A DNA stretch of 64,000 bases from Dechloromonas sp. ZY10. GTDB lineage: Bacteria > Pseudomonadota > Gammaproteobacteria > Burkholderiales > Rhodocyclaceae. The notes under the pieces are model-generated. The model was given only the letters and a program-made list of their open reading frames with translations. It was not told the DNA's origin and searched no databases. The DNA is taken from the NCBI RefSeq assembly GCF_041378895.1, contig NZ_CP144212.1, positions 1,349,501 to 1,413,500 on the forward strand, read 5' to 3'. A program made the translations under genes and the position numbers. Shown in pieces: positions 54,436 to 62,920 of the stretch; within the stretch, counting starts at the first letter, position 1, and each line of letters starts with the position of its first letter.

Positions 54436-55656
54436 TCAGAAGAAGAGAATGCCGCCGATCGAGAGTGTCCGGCTGCGACTGTCCTTGTTGCTGTCGAGAA
54501 TGTTGCTGACCCGTTCCTGATTCACCTCGCCGACCAGCGTCACCATCTTGTTGAGCGCGTGGTAGACCCCGAAGGTGTAGGCACGATTACGGATTTCATT
54601 GCTGCTGCCGGCTCCGGTCAAGGCGAAGCCGTCCTTGTCGCGGTTTTCGCCAAAATTCAGGCCAACCTTGGTTTTGCCCCATTGGTAGGTGCCTTGCAGA
54701 AAATAGCCGCGGGAATCGGTCTTGTTGCCGGCATTGTTGCTGCCGCCGAAGAACTGTGCGCCGACCGTGGATAGGCCCAGCCCCTTGCCGTTGAATGCAT
54801 AGGCCAAGGTTTCGAAATTACCCATTTTGACCTTGCCGCCGAGTTCGAATCCGGTTGCAGTGAAGGATTGGGTTGCGCAGGGCGTCTGGGTGCACTGCGT
54901 CGATTGCGAGACCAGTCCGGTCCACACCTTGCCGGGCAGTTGGCCGCCCCAGTCGTAATCGACTTTAGCCTGGAAGCCAGGGGTCCTGGTCTGGTCTCCG
55001 GCGAAATTCGAGGGCTGGAAAATTCCGGCAGCAGCTTGCCAGCCACCCAGTTTTGGCGTGCTGTAGGTGATTTGCGGCTGGAAGCCGGTGTACATGTAGC
55101 CGTGGCCGATCATGCCGAAGGTGGTGTTATAGGGAATCCCGGCATTGCTGGTGCCGCCGACGCCGAGCAGGGTCATGTCGGAGAGGATCACGTTCTGGCC
55201 GAACAGGCCGATGTCACGCCCGAATTTGAGCGTGCCCCACTGTGCATTGCCGAACTGGAAATACACGTTGCGGGTATCGATCTGGCTGTAGGGGTTGATG
55301 TTCCCGGCGCCGTTGGCGTTGTTGCCGATCGGTAGGCCGACTACTTGCGAGTTGTTGTTGATTCCCGGCGCGAAGCTGAAATGCGCTTTGATTTCCTGCT
55401 CATCAATTTGCGTCGTGGCGACAAAATTGATCCAGCCTGGCAGCAGGCCATTGGATAGGGCACTGTTGGTCTTGGTGGTGCTGGCGCCGGTGCGTCGGTC
55501 GGTGGTCTTTTCCTCCCGATTGACGTAGAAGCCGTTGACCGTGCCATTGATGTCGAGGGTTACCCCCTCGTGCGTGAAGCTGACTGCCTGAGCGCCGGGG
55601 CTGGCGAGGCCGGCAAGCAGTGCCATACTCAGGGGGGAAAGAAGGGATTTGTGCAT
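54436..55656 (-). CDS. Gram-negative porin, trimeric type
   Basis: 406 residues. A signal peptide (SLLSPLSMALLAGLASPGAQA) is followed by a beta-strand-rich barrel with repeated alternating aromatic/hydrophobic patterns, such as YFQFGNAQWGTLKFGRDIGLFGQN. The protein ends in phenylalanine (GGILFF), the outer-membrane assembly signal. The family is the betaproteobacterial porin 4 type. A Cys pair (CTQTPC) lies in a probable loop, which is uncommon in porins. CAGGAG precedes the ATG. It is monocistronic with its own terminator. Substrate selectivity cannot be read from sequence. Confidence 0.9.
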   Translation of the reverse strand: MHKSLLSPLSMALLAGLASPGAQAVSFTHEGVTLDINGTVNGFYVNREEKTTDRRTGASTTKTNSALSNGLLPGWINFVATTQIDEQEIKAHFSFAPGINNNSQVVGLPIGNNANGAGNINPYSQIDTRNVYFQFGNAQWGTLKFGRDIGLFGQNVILSDMTLLGVGGTSNAGIPYNTTFGMIGHGYMYTGFQPQITYSTPKLGGWQAAAGIFQPSNFAGDQTRTPGFQAKVDYDWGGQLPGKVWTGLVSQSTQCTQTPCATQSFTATGFELGGKVKMGNFETLAYAFNGKGLGLSTVGAQFFGGSNNAGNKTDSRGYFLQGTYQWGKTKVGLNFGENRDKDGFALTGAGSSNEIRNRAYTFGVYHALNKMVTLVGEVNQERVSNILDSNKDSRSRTLSIGGILFF

Positions 55657-55990
55657 GGAATGTCTCCTGGTTGGTTTTTGAGTGGCGAGCCGCGCAGCAT
55701 GCAAGCAGCGCGGACCCGCCGGCGGGGAGGGGGTGCGAATCCCGTGCCGGCTCATTTCCAGGTTTTATTTTTTAGGTTAAATTATTTGAAATCATTGGGT
55801 TGTGTATATTTTGCGTACGGTCTGCTTCGTGCTTTTGCTGCTCAGCGATGCAGCATCTCCGGGCAGGTTTGCTTTAGTCTTGAGCACTGGTGCAGGGCAG
55901 CGGCGGGTGGCGGCGAGCATGGTCTGGCTGGGTCGCAGCCCGGATTGCCGGGAGTTGGTGTACCGAACATTCAGCTTATTGAATTTGTTC
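55657..55990. other. AT-rich region upstream of the porin gene
   Basis: No gene is supported. The stretch 55757-55830 is markedly AT-rich (TTTTATTTTTTAGG, TTAAATTATTTG) and probably contains the porin promoter on the minus strand, though I cannot fix its hexamers. Confidence 0.5.
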
Positions 55991-56019
55991 TTGGTCTTTT
56001 TGCAGAATCAGACTATAAT
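55991..56019 (+). promoter_or_regulatory. Promoter for tRNA-Pro
   Basis: TTGGTC and a perfect TATAAT are separated by 17 bases, ending 13 bases before the tRNA. Confidence 0.75.
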
Positions 56020-56032
56020 GCGCGCCTTGTGT

Positions 56033-56109
56033 CGGGGCGTAGCGCAGTCTGGTAGCGCATCTGCTTTGGGAGCAGAGGGTCGTGAGTTCGAATCCCACCG
56101 CCCCGACCA
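56033..56109 (+). tRNA. tRNA-Pro (UGG)
   Basis: 77 bases with encoded CCA. The acceptor arm CGGGGCG pairs with CGCCCCG. The anticodon loop contains TGG between the CTGCT / AGCAG arms. The T loop is GTTCGAATC. Confidence 0.95.
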
Positions 56110-56142
56110 AAACTTTCCGAAATCGGTTTTCGGAGCCCAAGC

Positions 56143-56168
56143 AAAAAGCGCCCTGGAGGCGCTTTTTT
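56143..56168 (+). terminator. Intrinsic terminator after tRNA-Pro
   Basis: AAAAAGCGCC and GGCGCTTTTTT flank a CTGGA loop. Confidence 0.9.
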
Positions 56169-56260
56169 GTTGTCCTAACGTTGTCGAGCTTGAGGCTGGG
56201 GTCGGGCGGCAGTTGTCCGGGGCCGCGCTGGCTCGCAGCGGACAGGCGCTGCGAAATTGC

Positions 56261-56337
56261 TGGCGCGCCCGGAGGGACTCGAACCCCCGACCTGCTGCTT
56301 AGAAGGCAGCTGCTCTATCCAGTTGAGCTACGGGCGC
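56261..56337 (-). tRNA. tRNA-Arg (UCU)
   Basis: 77 bases with encoded CCA on the minus strand. The acceptor arm GCGCCCG pairs with CGGGCGC. The anticodon loop CTTCTAA gives anticodon UCU, flanked by CTGC / GCAG. The T loop is GTTCGAGTC. It follows hpnE on the same strand by about 50 bases and has no clear promoter of its own. Confidence 0.94.
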
Positions 56338-56386
56338 CGGCTTGAGAGTGGCGGCGATTGCCGTCAGCACTTGCAGGCCGCGGATT

Positions 56387-57736
56387 CTACCCGATATTGC
56401 CAGGGCCAGCCAGCACCGTCCGGGCAGCGCGCAAGCCGCTGCGCACTGCGCCTTCGAGTGTTGCCGGGTAGTCGCTCCAGGTGTGGTCGCCGGCGAAAAA
56501 AAGGCGAGGGTGGGAGCTGGCGCAGCTTTGAGCGAGCTGGCCGGGGCGACAGCTGAAAGTGGCGCGTTTTTCGCGAACAATCTGCAGGCAGGCGGCGCTG
56601 GCGGGCAGGCCGGGGAGGCTGGCCAGTTCGGCGCAGACCGCCGCATGCAACTGCGCATCGCTCAGTCGGCACCAGTCGCCGTGGCCACTGAGGACGGCCG
56701 CGATGATCCCTTGTTCTGCCGGGTTGAGTGCCTGACTACGGTCGACTGCCCAAAAGGCACCGATTTCCTGGCCCGCTGTGCTTTGTCCGAGCAGGCTGTG
56801 CAGCGGGTAGGGCAGGCGGGTTTTTGCCGGATAACGGAGGTAGACCGTGGCAATCGGCTCCCAGGCTTGGGGGACGCGGGTTTCCGGCCACAACTTGGCC
56901 GCGTGCTGGGCGGCGGTCGCCACGATCACCTGCGCGAAAGGCTCGCCATCGACGGCAATGCTCCCATCCCCAGGGTGAAGTTGGCTGATCCGTCGGCCGA
57001 GGCGGATTTGTGCACCGTGCGTTTGCAGCCAATGCGCCGCCGGTTCCGGCAGCAATTCACCAAACGGTACGCGCGGCAGCAGCAGGTCGGTAGCGCCGCG
57101 CTGCGTACTGCCCAGGCTGTCGCGCAGCACCTTGGCAAAGCGTTGCGCCGAGGCGCGTTCGGCCGGCGTATTGAGTGCTGCCAGGCAGAGCGGTTCCCAC
57201 AGATGGCGGCGCAGGCGGCCGTGCTGGCCGGCGGCATCGAGCCAGGTGGCAACGCTTTGCTCGGGTTCGACGCGAAAGCCGCGCAGTTGTACCCCGAGCA
57301 TCCAGCGAGCGGTGCGCAGTTTTTCAGCCAGGCTGACCGGGCTGCAGCCGAGCAGGCCCCAGGCGGTGGCCAGCGTCGCCGGCAGCGGGGCCGGCAATTG
57401 CGGCAGGCGCAGGCTGAAGCCAGTATTGTCGAGTACTTGCAGCGGCCGGCGCAGCAACAAGCGCTCGGGGTCGGCGCCAACCCGGCGCATCAAGGCCAGG
57501 GTGTCGCGGTAGGCGCCAAGCAGGATGTGCTGGCCGTTGTCCAGCGTCAGCGGGCCGTCGGCGGTGGCCAGTGGCAGTGAGCGGGCGCGGCCGCCAAGGC
57601 TGCGCCCGGCTTCGAACAAGGTGACCTCCGCGCCGGCCGCCGTCGCTTCAACGGCGGCGGCCAAGCCGGCCCAGCCGCCGCCGATTACCGCGATCCGCAG
57701 TCGTGGGCTGCCGGACGGTCGACTGCCGTTGCTCAA
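56387..57736 (-). CDS. hpnE: Hydroxysqualene dehydroxylase HpnE
   Basis: 449 residues. The N-terminal FAD dinucleotide motif is RIAVIGGGWAGLAAAVEATAAGAEVTLFEA, followed by the desaturase/amine-oxidase GGRARS motif. A C-terminal FAD segment reads PRLFFAGDHTWSDYPATLEGAVRSGLRAA. It reduces hydroxysqualene to squalene, the last step of the HpnCDE route. It lies 1 base after hpnD, so the operon is hpnC-hpnD-hpnE. A squalene-hopene cyclase gene is not in the window, so hopanoid production is inferred. Confidence 0.93.
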   Translation of the reverse strand: MSNGSRPSGSPRLRIAVIGGGWAGLAAAVEATAAGAEVTLFEAGRSLGGRARSLPLATADGPLTLDNGQHILLGAYRDTLALMRRVGADPERLLLRRPLQVLDNTGFSLRLPQLPAPLPATLATAWGLLGCSPVSLAEKLRTARWMLGVQLRGFRVEPEQSVATWLDAAGQHGRLRRHLWEPLCLAALNTPAERASAQRFAKVLRDSLGSTQRGATDLLLPRVPFGELLPEPAAHWLQTHGAQIRLGRRISQLHPGDGSIAVDGEPFAQVIVATAAQHAAKLWPETRVPQAWEPIATVYLRYPAKTRLPYPLHSLLGQSTAGQEIGAFWAVDRSQALNPAEQGIIAAVLSGHGDWCRLSDAQLHAAVCAELASLPGLPASAACLQIVREKRATFSCRPGQLAQSCASSHPRLFFAGDHTWSDYPATLEGAVRSGLRAARTVLAGPGNIG

Positions 57737-57737
57737 C

Positions 57738-58571
57738 TTAGCCCTTGATCCAAGTTTTGGCCGCCAGCCACAGCTTGCGCGTTGGCGGCAGCGAAATCCG
57801 CTGGTGCAGGACCTGGAATTTCTCGCGGCGGATTTCGTCGAGCAGGGTGCGATAAATCGCGGCCATGATCAGGCCCGGACGCTGACTTTTACGGTCAACC
57901 TTGGGTAAATGCGAAAACGCCTGCTCGTAGTAGTGCTCGGCGCGCTCGTACTGGAACTGCATCAGCGCGCTGAAATTGTCCGAGTAGCGGCCATTGAGGA
58001 TGTCGGCGGCGGGGACGTTGAATTGCTTCAGTTCGTCCATCGGGATATAGATCCGGCCACGCCGCGCATCCTCGCCAATATCGCGGATGATGTTGGTCAG
58101 CTGGAACGCCATCCCGAGATCGTGCGCGTATTTCTGCGTCTGCCGTTCGCTGTAGCCGAAAATCTGCGCCGCGAGCAGGCCGACGACGCTGGCGACCCGG
58201 TAGCAGTACAGCGACAGGCCCTTGAAGTCGAGATAGCGCGACTGCAGCAGGTCCATCTCCATGCCGTCGATGATTTCCAGCAGTTGTTCGCCCGGCAGCG
58301 GAATGCTGCGGTTGACTGCCTGCAAGGCCAGCCCGACCGGATGCTGCGGCTGCCCGTCGGTGATCCGGGCAACTTCCTGGCGCCACCAGACCAGCTTGGT
58401 CGAGGCCAGCGCCGGGTCGTTGCATTCGTCAACCACGTCGTCGACCTCGCGGCAGAAGGCGTAGAGCGCCATGATCGCGCGCCGGCGCTCCAGCGGCAGA
58501 AAGAGGAAGCTGTAATAGAACGACGAGCCGCTGGCGGCGCATTTATCCTGGCAGTACTGGTCGGGCGTCAT
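57738..58571 (-). CDS. hpnD: Presqualene diphosphate synthase HpnD
   Basis: 277 residues. It belongs to the squalene/phytoene synthase fold. Two aspartate-rich motifs bind Mg-diphosphate: CREVDDVVDECND and NIIRDIGEDARRGRIYIP. The opening SSFYYSFLFLPLERRRAIMALYAF is also characteristic. It joins two farnesyl diphosphates into presqualene diphosphate. It is 3 bases downstream of hpnC. Confidence 0.94.
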   Translation of the reverse strand: MTPDQYCQDKCAASGSSFYYSFLFLPLERRRAIMALYAFCREVDDVVDECNDPALASTKLVWWRQEVARITDGQPQHPVGLALQAVNRSIPLPGEQLLEIIDGMEMDLLQSRYLDFKGLSLYCYRVASVVGLLAAQIFGYSERQTQKYAHDLGMAFQLTNIIRDIGEDARRGRIYIPMDELKQFNVPAADILNGRYSDNFSALMQFQYERAEHYYEQAFSHLPKVDRKSQRPGLIMAAIYRTLLDEIRREKFQVLHQRISLPPTRKLWLAAKTWIKG

Positions 58572-58574
58572 GGC

Positions 58575-59384
58575 TTACATTCCGAAAGTGCGAACGGCAA
58601 TCACCAGCCAGTCGCGAGCCCCCAGTTTGGGGCGTTGGGTGAAAACGTCGCCGCGCACGCGGCGGATGCGTTCGAGGATGCGCAGCCCGCCCTGGATGGT
58701 CAGGCGGATTTCCCAGCCGAGGCGGCCGGGCAGTGCATGCACCAGCGGCAGGCCGCGCCGCATCAGCGCTGTGGCGCGGTCGATCTCGAAATCCATCAGC
58801 GCCGACCACGCCGGGGTAACCCGGCCGGCGGCGATCTCGGCTTCGCCGACACGAAAATGCGGGAAATCGGTTTGCGGGATGTAAACCCGCTCTTTTTCCC
58901 AGTCGACCGCAACGTCCTGCCAGAAATTGATCAGTTGCAAGGCGGTGCAGATACAGTCCGACTGTTCCAGATGCTCAGGCTCGGTGCGGCCAAACAGATG
59001 CAGCACCAGGCGCCCGACGGGGTTGGCCGAACGGCGGCAGTAGTCGAGCAACTCCGGATAATCGGCGTAACGCTTTTTCACCACATCCTGGGCAAAAGCA
59101 TCGAGCAGATCACGAAACAATTGCAGCGGCAGCGAGAATTCGCTGATCACTCCGGCCAGATCGCGAAACAGCGCCGTCTCGGGCATCTCGCCAGCACCAA
59201 TCAGGTCCAGTTCCGCACGGTAGGCGGCCAGTGCCTGCAGCCGCTGCTCGGGGCCGGCATCGCCCTCGTCGGCCAGGTCATCGGCGCTGCGTGCAAAACG
59301 ATAGATTACCTCGATCGGCCGACGCAGACGCGCCGGTACCAGCAAGGAGGCAACGGGGAAGTTTTCGTAGTGATCGACCGGCAT
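58575..59384 (-). CDS. hpnC: Squalene synthase-like HpnC (hydroxysqualene synthase)
   Basis: 269 residues. It is the second squalene/phytoene synthase homologue of the pathway. It carries HYENFPVASLLVPARLRRPIEVIYRFARSADDLADEGD at the start and LINFWQDVAVDWEKERVYIPQTDF as the second aspartate-containing motif. It converts presqualene diphosphate to hydroxysqualene. It starts the hpnCDE operon, 50 bases from the divergent tRNA-Leu. Confidence 0.93.
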   Translation of the reverse strand: MPVDHYENFPVASLLVPARLRRPIEVIYRFARSADDLADEGDAGPEQRLQALAAYRAELDLIGAGEMPETALFRDLAGVISEFSLPLQLFRDLLDAFAQDVVKKRYADYPELLDYCRRSANPVGRLVLHLFGRTEPEHLEQSDCICTALQLINFWQDVAVDWEKERVYIPQTDFPHFRVGEAEIAAGRVTPAWSALMDFEIDRATALMRRGLPLVHALPGRLGWEIRLTIQGGLRILERIRRVRGDVFTQRPKLGARDWLVIAVRTFGM

Positions 59385-59437
59385 GGGTCGGCAAGTATAG
59401 AGGTGAAGCACGATCAGTGCTAGAATCCGGCCCGCCT

Positions 59438-59522
59438 GCCCAGGTGGCGAAATTGGTAGACGCACCAGATTTAGGTTCTGGCGCCGCAAGGTGTGGGGGT
59501 TCGAGTCCCTTCCTGGGCACCA
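59438..59522 (+). tRNA. tRNA-Leu (UAG)
   Basis: 85 bases with encoded CCA. The acceptor arm GCCCAGG pairs with CCTGGGC. The anticodon TAG lies in CAGATTTAGGTTCTG. A long variable arm is present, as in leucine tRNAs. Confidence 0.95.
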
Positions 59523-59549
59523 TCAGGCATTCCAAAGCAGTTCAAAGAG

Positions 59550-59589
59550 AGCCGGAAACCCAAGCAAATTCAAGGGTTCCGGCTTTTTT
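59550..59589 (+). terminator. Intrinsic terminator after tRNA-Leu
   Basis: AGCCGGAAACCC and GGGTTCCGGCT form a long stem around a 12-base loop, followed by T6. Confidence 0.93.
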
Positions 59590-59725
59590 GTTGTTCGCAG
59601 TAACCCGGAGGCGCTTTGGCAATCTGGCGGTGCTAGGGGGATATCACGGGGGGTGTATCGCTTTCTTTCCGAGGGAGGTACCCCCAATGCGTTTGCAGAT
59701 AGCGTGGCGACTCAAAGGCGTTGAA

Positions 59726-61336
59726 TCAAATTCTGTAAGCAGAAATGATCGCCTGCATCTTGTCCGCATTAGTTGCCAGTTCAAAAGCCGAATCGGCCGT
59801 GGCGCTGGCCGCTGCGCTGTTCTCTTCGGCCATCTGGGCGATCCGCTCGACCTGCTGGGCGATTGATGTGCTGGCCATGCTCTGCTCGCGGATCGCGTCG
59901 GTGATTTCGCCCACCAGTTCGACCGCCTCGGACGAGCCGGTACCGATCTGCTGAATCGCCTGGTTGGCTTGTTCGGCACTGCCCACCCCGGTCTCGACAT
60001 CGCCGACCACCGCACGGACGCCGCTGACTGCCGCCTTGGCGTTGTGCTGCATGGCGCTGATGGTGGCGGCAATTTCCTGCGTTGATAGTGCGGTGCGTTC
60101 TGCCAGCTTGCGCACCTCGTCGGCTACCACCGCAAACCCGCGTCCCTGCTCGCCGGCCCGGGCAGCCTCAATCGCGGCATTGAGCGCCAGCAGATTGGTC
60201 TGCTCAGCCACTTCCTTGATCACTGCCACCACGTTATTGACTTGATCGCTCTGCACTTCGAGTTCGGCAATCTGTACCGAGGCCTGCTCAACCCGGGCGG
60301 CGACCTCGTGGATGCTGGCTACCGTGGAATTGATGATGCGCTCGCCGTCGCGTGCCAGATTGCCGGCGCTTGCCACCTGCTGGTTGGCCGACTGCGCGCG
60401 GTCTGCGACATGGTTGATGCTGACCGTCATTTGCTCGATCGTCGCTGCCATGCTCGATGCCGATTCACTCTGCTGCGCGGAGGCCTGCGACATCTGTCCC
60501 GCCGCCGTTGCCACCCGGGCGGCGGTGCCATGCACTTGCTGACTGTGCGCAGCAATTTCGCGGAAGCTCTCCTGAATCCGCCCGATCAGGCGATTGAAGG
60601 CGCTAATGGCCAGCGCCACTTCATCCCGCCCCGAGGCATCGGCACGCTGTGTGAAATCGAGATTCTTCTCAACCTGCCCCATGGTATCGACCATCTGCGC
60701 CAGCGCCCCGGTCACCTGCCGGTACATCAGGAATCCGATCCCGGCGACCAGCAGCCCAGCGACCAGCAGCCCGCCTCCGACAACCCACACCGCCTGGCGG
60801 CCGATCTTTTCCGACAGGGCGGCTTGTTCGTTGGCCAGGTGATGGTTATACGCCGAGTGATCCATCAGGTTTTTTGAAATGCTGTCGATGACTGTACGCT
60901 GTGCAGTGACGGCCTGGGTAGCGGCTGCCAGATTTCCCTGGCGAGATAATTCCAAAACTTTGTCTGCGCCAATTAAATATTCTTGGACAAGTTTCCGGCT
61001 GTTCTGCAGGTAGCGTCGATCCTCATCCGAAACCAGATGCTTTTCATAGTCCAGAAAGGCTTGCTCAAGCTCGGCAACCCGTCCCCGGAAGCGTTTCTCA
61101 TCGGCCGCCTTTTCTTCTTGCGAAATTTTGATCAAATGGGTGAGCAAAGGAGGGCGGGCACGCAGGAACGCAACCTGCATTTTTTCCAGCTGTTGAAGGC
61201 TGGGCAAAAAATTATGATTGGTGATCTCAACCCCGGTATTGATCCTGGCAATCTGAGCCAGACTGAACACCCCAAGGCCGAGCAAGCTGATTAAGGAAAC
61301 AAGCACCAACAGCCCCAGGCGTTTGGCAATAGTCAT
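59726..61336 (-). CDS. Methyl-accepting chemotaxis protein
   Basis: 536 residues. Transmembrane segments at about 9-31 and 182-205 flank a helical 4HB-type periplasmic sensor ([22 protein letters not shown]). A HAMP domain ([34 protein letters not shown]) and a signalling domain follow, whose hairpin tip reads [41 protein letters not shown]. No CheB/CheR-binding pentapeptide is visible at the C-terminus. It overlaps the upstream hypothetical gene by four bases. No che genes are adjacent; the nearest CheY-like gene is at 37.6 kb. Confidence 0.94.
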   Translation of the reverse strand: MTIAKRLGLLVLVSLISLLGLGVFSLAQIARINTGVEITNHNFLPSLQQLEKMQVAFLRARPPLLTHLIKISQEEKAADEKRFRGRVAELEQAFLDYEKHLVSDEDRRYLQNSRKLVQEYLIGADKVLELSRQGNLAAATQAVTAQRTVIDSISKNLMDHSAYNHHLANEQAALSEKIGRQAVWVVGGGLLVAGLLVAGIGFLMYRQVTGALAQMVDTMGQVEKNLDFTQRADASGRDEVALAISAFNRLIGRIQESFREIAAHSQQVHGTAARVATAAGQMSQASAQQSESASSMAATIEQMTVSINHVADRAQSANQQVASAGNLARDGERIINSTVASIHEVAARVEQASVQIAELEVQSDQVNNVVAVIKEVAEQTNLLALNAAIEAARAGEQGRGFAVVADEVRKLAERTALSTQEIAATISAMQHNAKAAVSGVRAVVGDVETGVGSAEQANQAIQQIGTGSSEAVELVGEITDAIREQSMASTSIAQQVERIAQMAEENSAAASATADSAFELATNADKMQAIISAYRI

Positions 61337-62001
61337 GGCGATCCTTTTTCAATGATTGATGAATGGGTAAGCAATAACAGCTCGATCAGGCTTGCAGCGG
61401 GCAATGGGCCGGGCTCTGCCTGCAAACGGCTGTGTGCCTGCTTTCTTTGGCGATAGCGACGTGATTTTTCAGCGGCACTGAACGGCGCCGGCGGTACCGC
61501 TGCGGGGCCGTCGCCAATGGCATAGATTGCCTGCATCGGGCCGCGTTGGCTGCGTTGCCAGGCCTGGATGTGTATCCGCCGCTGGACAAGCAAGGCCTCC
61601 AGATAACCACCGTTTTTGAGCGTGCTGCAGGACAGTCCGGTGGCGCTGGCCAAGGCGCGGTAGCCCATCGCGCCTTGCGTGGTCAAAACCTGCTCGATCC
61701 GTCTGAGGCCAGCCGAATCGAGTGTCCGCAACGGTATCTTCGGCCGGGGTAAATCGGTCCCGGGGCCCGCACGGTATATCGGCTGAAACCGACCGCTTTC
61801 GGTTCGTTGCCAGCCGCCAATATGAATCTGCTGCAATTGCTTCAGCTGCCCCAGGTATCCGCCGTAGAGCAGGCGCCGGCGGCTAATTCCGCTGGCTAGC
61901 GCCAGGGCGTCCAGGCTCAAGCCCCGTGGGGCCTGCAATGCGGCGAGTATGCTCTGCATGCAGAGGGTCCGTTGCGCCATCACGGAAAATGCTTCTGGCA
62001 C
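61333..62001 (-). CDS. Uncharacterised protein with duplicated winged-helix-like unit
   Basis: 222 residues. Two related units are visible. The first ends [30 protein letters not shown], and the second [24 protein letters not shown]. Each follows an HTH-like helical segment ([26 protein letters not shown] and [26 protein letters not shown]). The C-terminal tail has a basic stretch ([11 protein letters not shown]). The pattern suggests a DNA-binding protein built by internal duplication. Its stop overlaps the chemoreceptor start by four bases (ATGA), so the two may be coupled. I cannot name the family. A second Met at residue 8 is an alternative start. Confidence 0.7.
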   Translation of the reverse strand: MPEAFSVMAQRTLCMQSILAALQAPRGLSLDALALASGISRRRLLYGGYLGQLKQLQQIHIGGWQRTESGRFQPIYRAGPGTDLPRPKIPLRTLDSAGLRRIEQVLTTQGAMGYRALASATGLSCSTLKNGGYLEALLVQRRIHIQAWQRSQRGPMQAIYAIGDGPAAVPPAPFSAAEKSRRYRQRKQAHSRLQAEPGPLPAASLIELLLLTHSSIIEKGSP

Positions 62002-62158
62002 TTCTGGCCTCTGACGAAAGTAATAAATAAGAGCTCGGTATTTTACTAATCAAGGGTATGAGCACCTTGCTACTCTGCCCATTTTGGGCAGCCCGGCGGA
62101 ACTTTGAGCAATACGTCTGCCGCAAGCCTTTGCGACCGGTGCCGAGCGGCTTGCCGGC

Positions 62159-62662
62159 TTACTCCCTGAGCATGATTCCCAGTCGTTCCGGCCAGGGGAG
62201 GTGAGTCCACCAGTCCTGAAACTTCAGGTAGTAGGCATAGCCCAGTTCCGTCAGCTGAAACACGGCCAGGTTGGGAACCCAGTGAGTGTTTGGGCAAGGG
62301 GCGCAGCAGCCGGCGGCAATCAGTAACCGACCGATGATTGCCGGATGATGCGTGCCGGGAACGACCAGAATGTCGAGTCCGGGCTCCTCTCCGGGGCCTT
62401 GTGCGGCCTGCTCCCGGGGCCGCAGTGAGGAGGTCGGGGCCGGCGTGGGAGGCGGCAGTTTGACCAGCATCGGCTCACCTCCCGCCAGCCCGCGCAGGGC
62501 GTTGAGGAGTTGAAAACGCAGGCCGTCGACCTGGCAGCGTTTGCTTGGGGCTCCTGTGCCGTATTCCGGAAATGCCGGGATCGGGACTGCTTGCGGGACG
62601 GATGCCGGGCGCGGTCGGGTCAGCTGGCGGTGGGCGTATTCGGTGGCGGCAAGCAGCAGCAT
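62159..62662 (-). CDS. Uncharacterised protein
   Basis: 167 residues from an ATG with AGGGAGGGG about 6 bases upstream, which decides against longer reading frames. No signal peptide or transmembrane helix is evident. The middle is proline-rich (KLPPPTPAPTSSLRPREQ). The C-terminal part has two cysteine-containing segments (LIAAGCCAPCPNTHWVPN) and an aromatic block (LGYAYYLKFQDWWTHLPWPERLG). I do not recognise a family. It stands alone between the HTH-like gene and the divergent glycosyltransferase. Confidence 0.6.
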   Translation of the reverse strand: MLLLAATEYAHRQLTRPRPASVPQAVPIPAFPEYGTGAPSKRCQVDGLRFQLLNALRGLAGGEPMLVKLPPPTPAPTSSLRPREQAAQGPGEEPGLDILVVPGTHHPAIIGRLLIAAGCCAPCPNTHWVPNLAVFQLTELGYAYYLKFQDWWTHLPWPERLGIMLRE

Positions 62663-62811
62663 GATCGACCCCTCCCTGAACTGGCGCTTGCCGGAGCCGC
62701 GCGGCACAGCAGGCGGCAGATGCGCGTGAAAAACGACACTGACCAGAATTTGACGGGAGAAGCCGGTAAAAGGTTCAGCCAAGGTGGCGGCATGGTTGCC
62801 GTTTTTTTTGA

Positions 62812-62843
62812 TTTTCACGGTCGACCGTGGCCAGTGGCAAAAA
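62812..62843 (+). repeat. Dispersed palindrome element, copy F
   Basis: TTTTCACGGTCGACCGTGG contains the perfect palindrome (62816-62829). GCAAAAA follows after exactly 7 bases (62837-62843), and GGCTTGCCTG comes shortly after, as in copy B. It lies in the divergent promoter region ahead of the glycosyltransferase. Confidence 0.8.
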
Positions 62844-62920
62844 CTCCGGGGCTTGCCTGTATTTCTCCGGTAACACGGCTTGCCTACCCTGTGGTCTGTT
62901 CTGGCCAGGGGAGAAAGACG

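Noticed and set aside
56261..59522. A genomic island bounded by tRNA-Arg and tRNA-Leu carrying hpnCDE
   Set aside because: The hpn genes match the neighbourhood in composition, no integrase or direct repeats of a tRNA end were seen, and hpnCDE are normal for this group.
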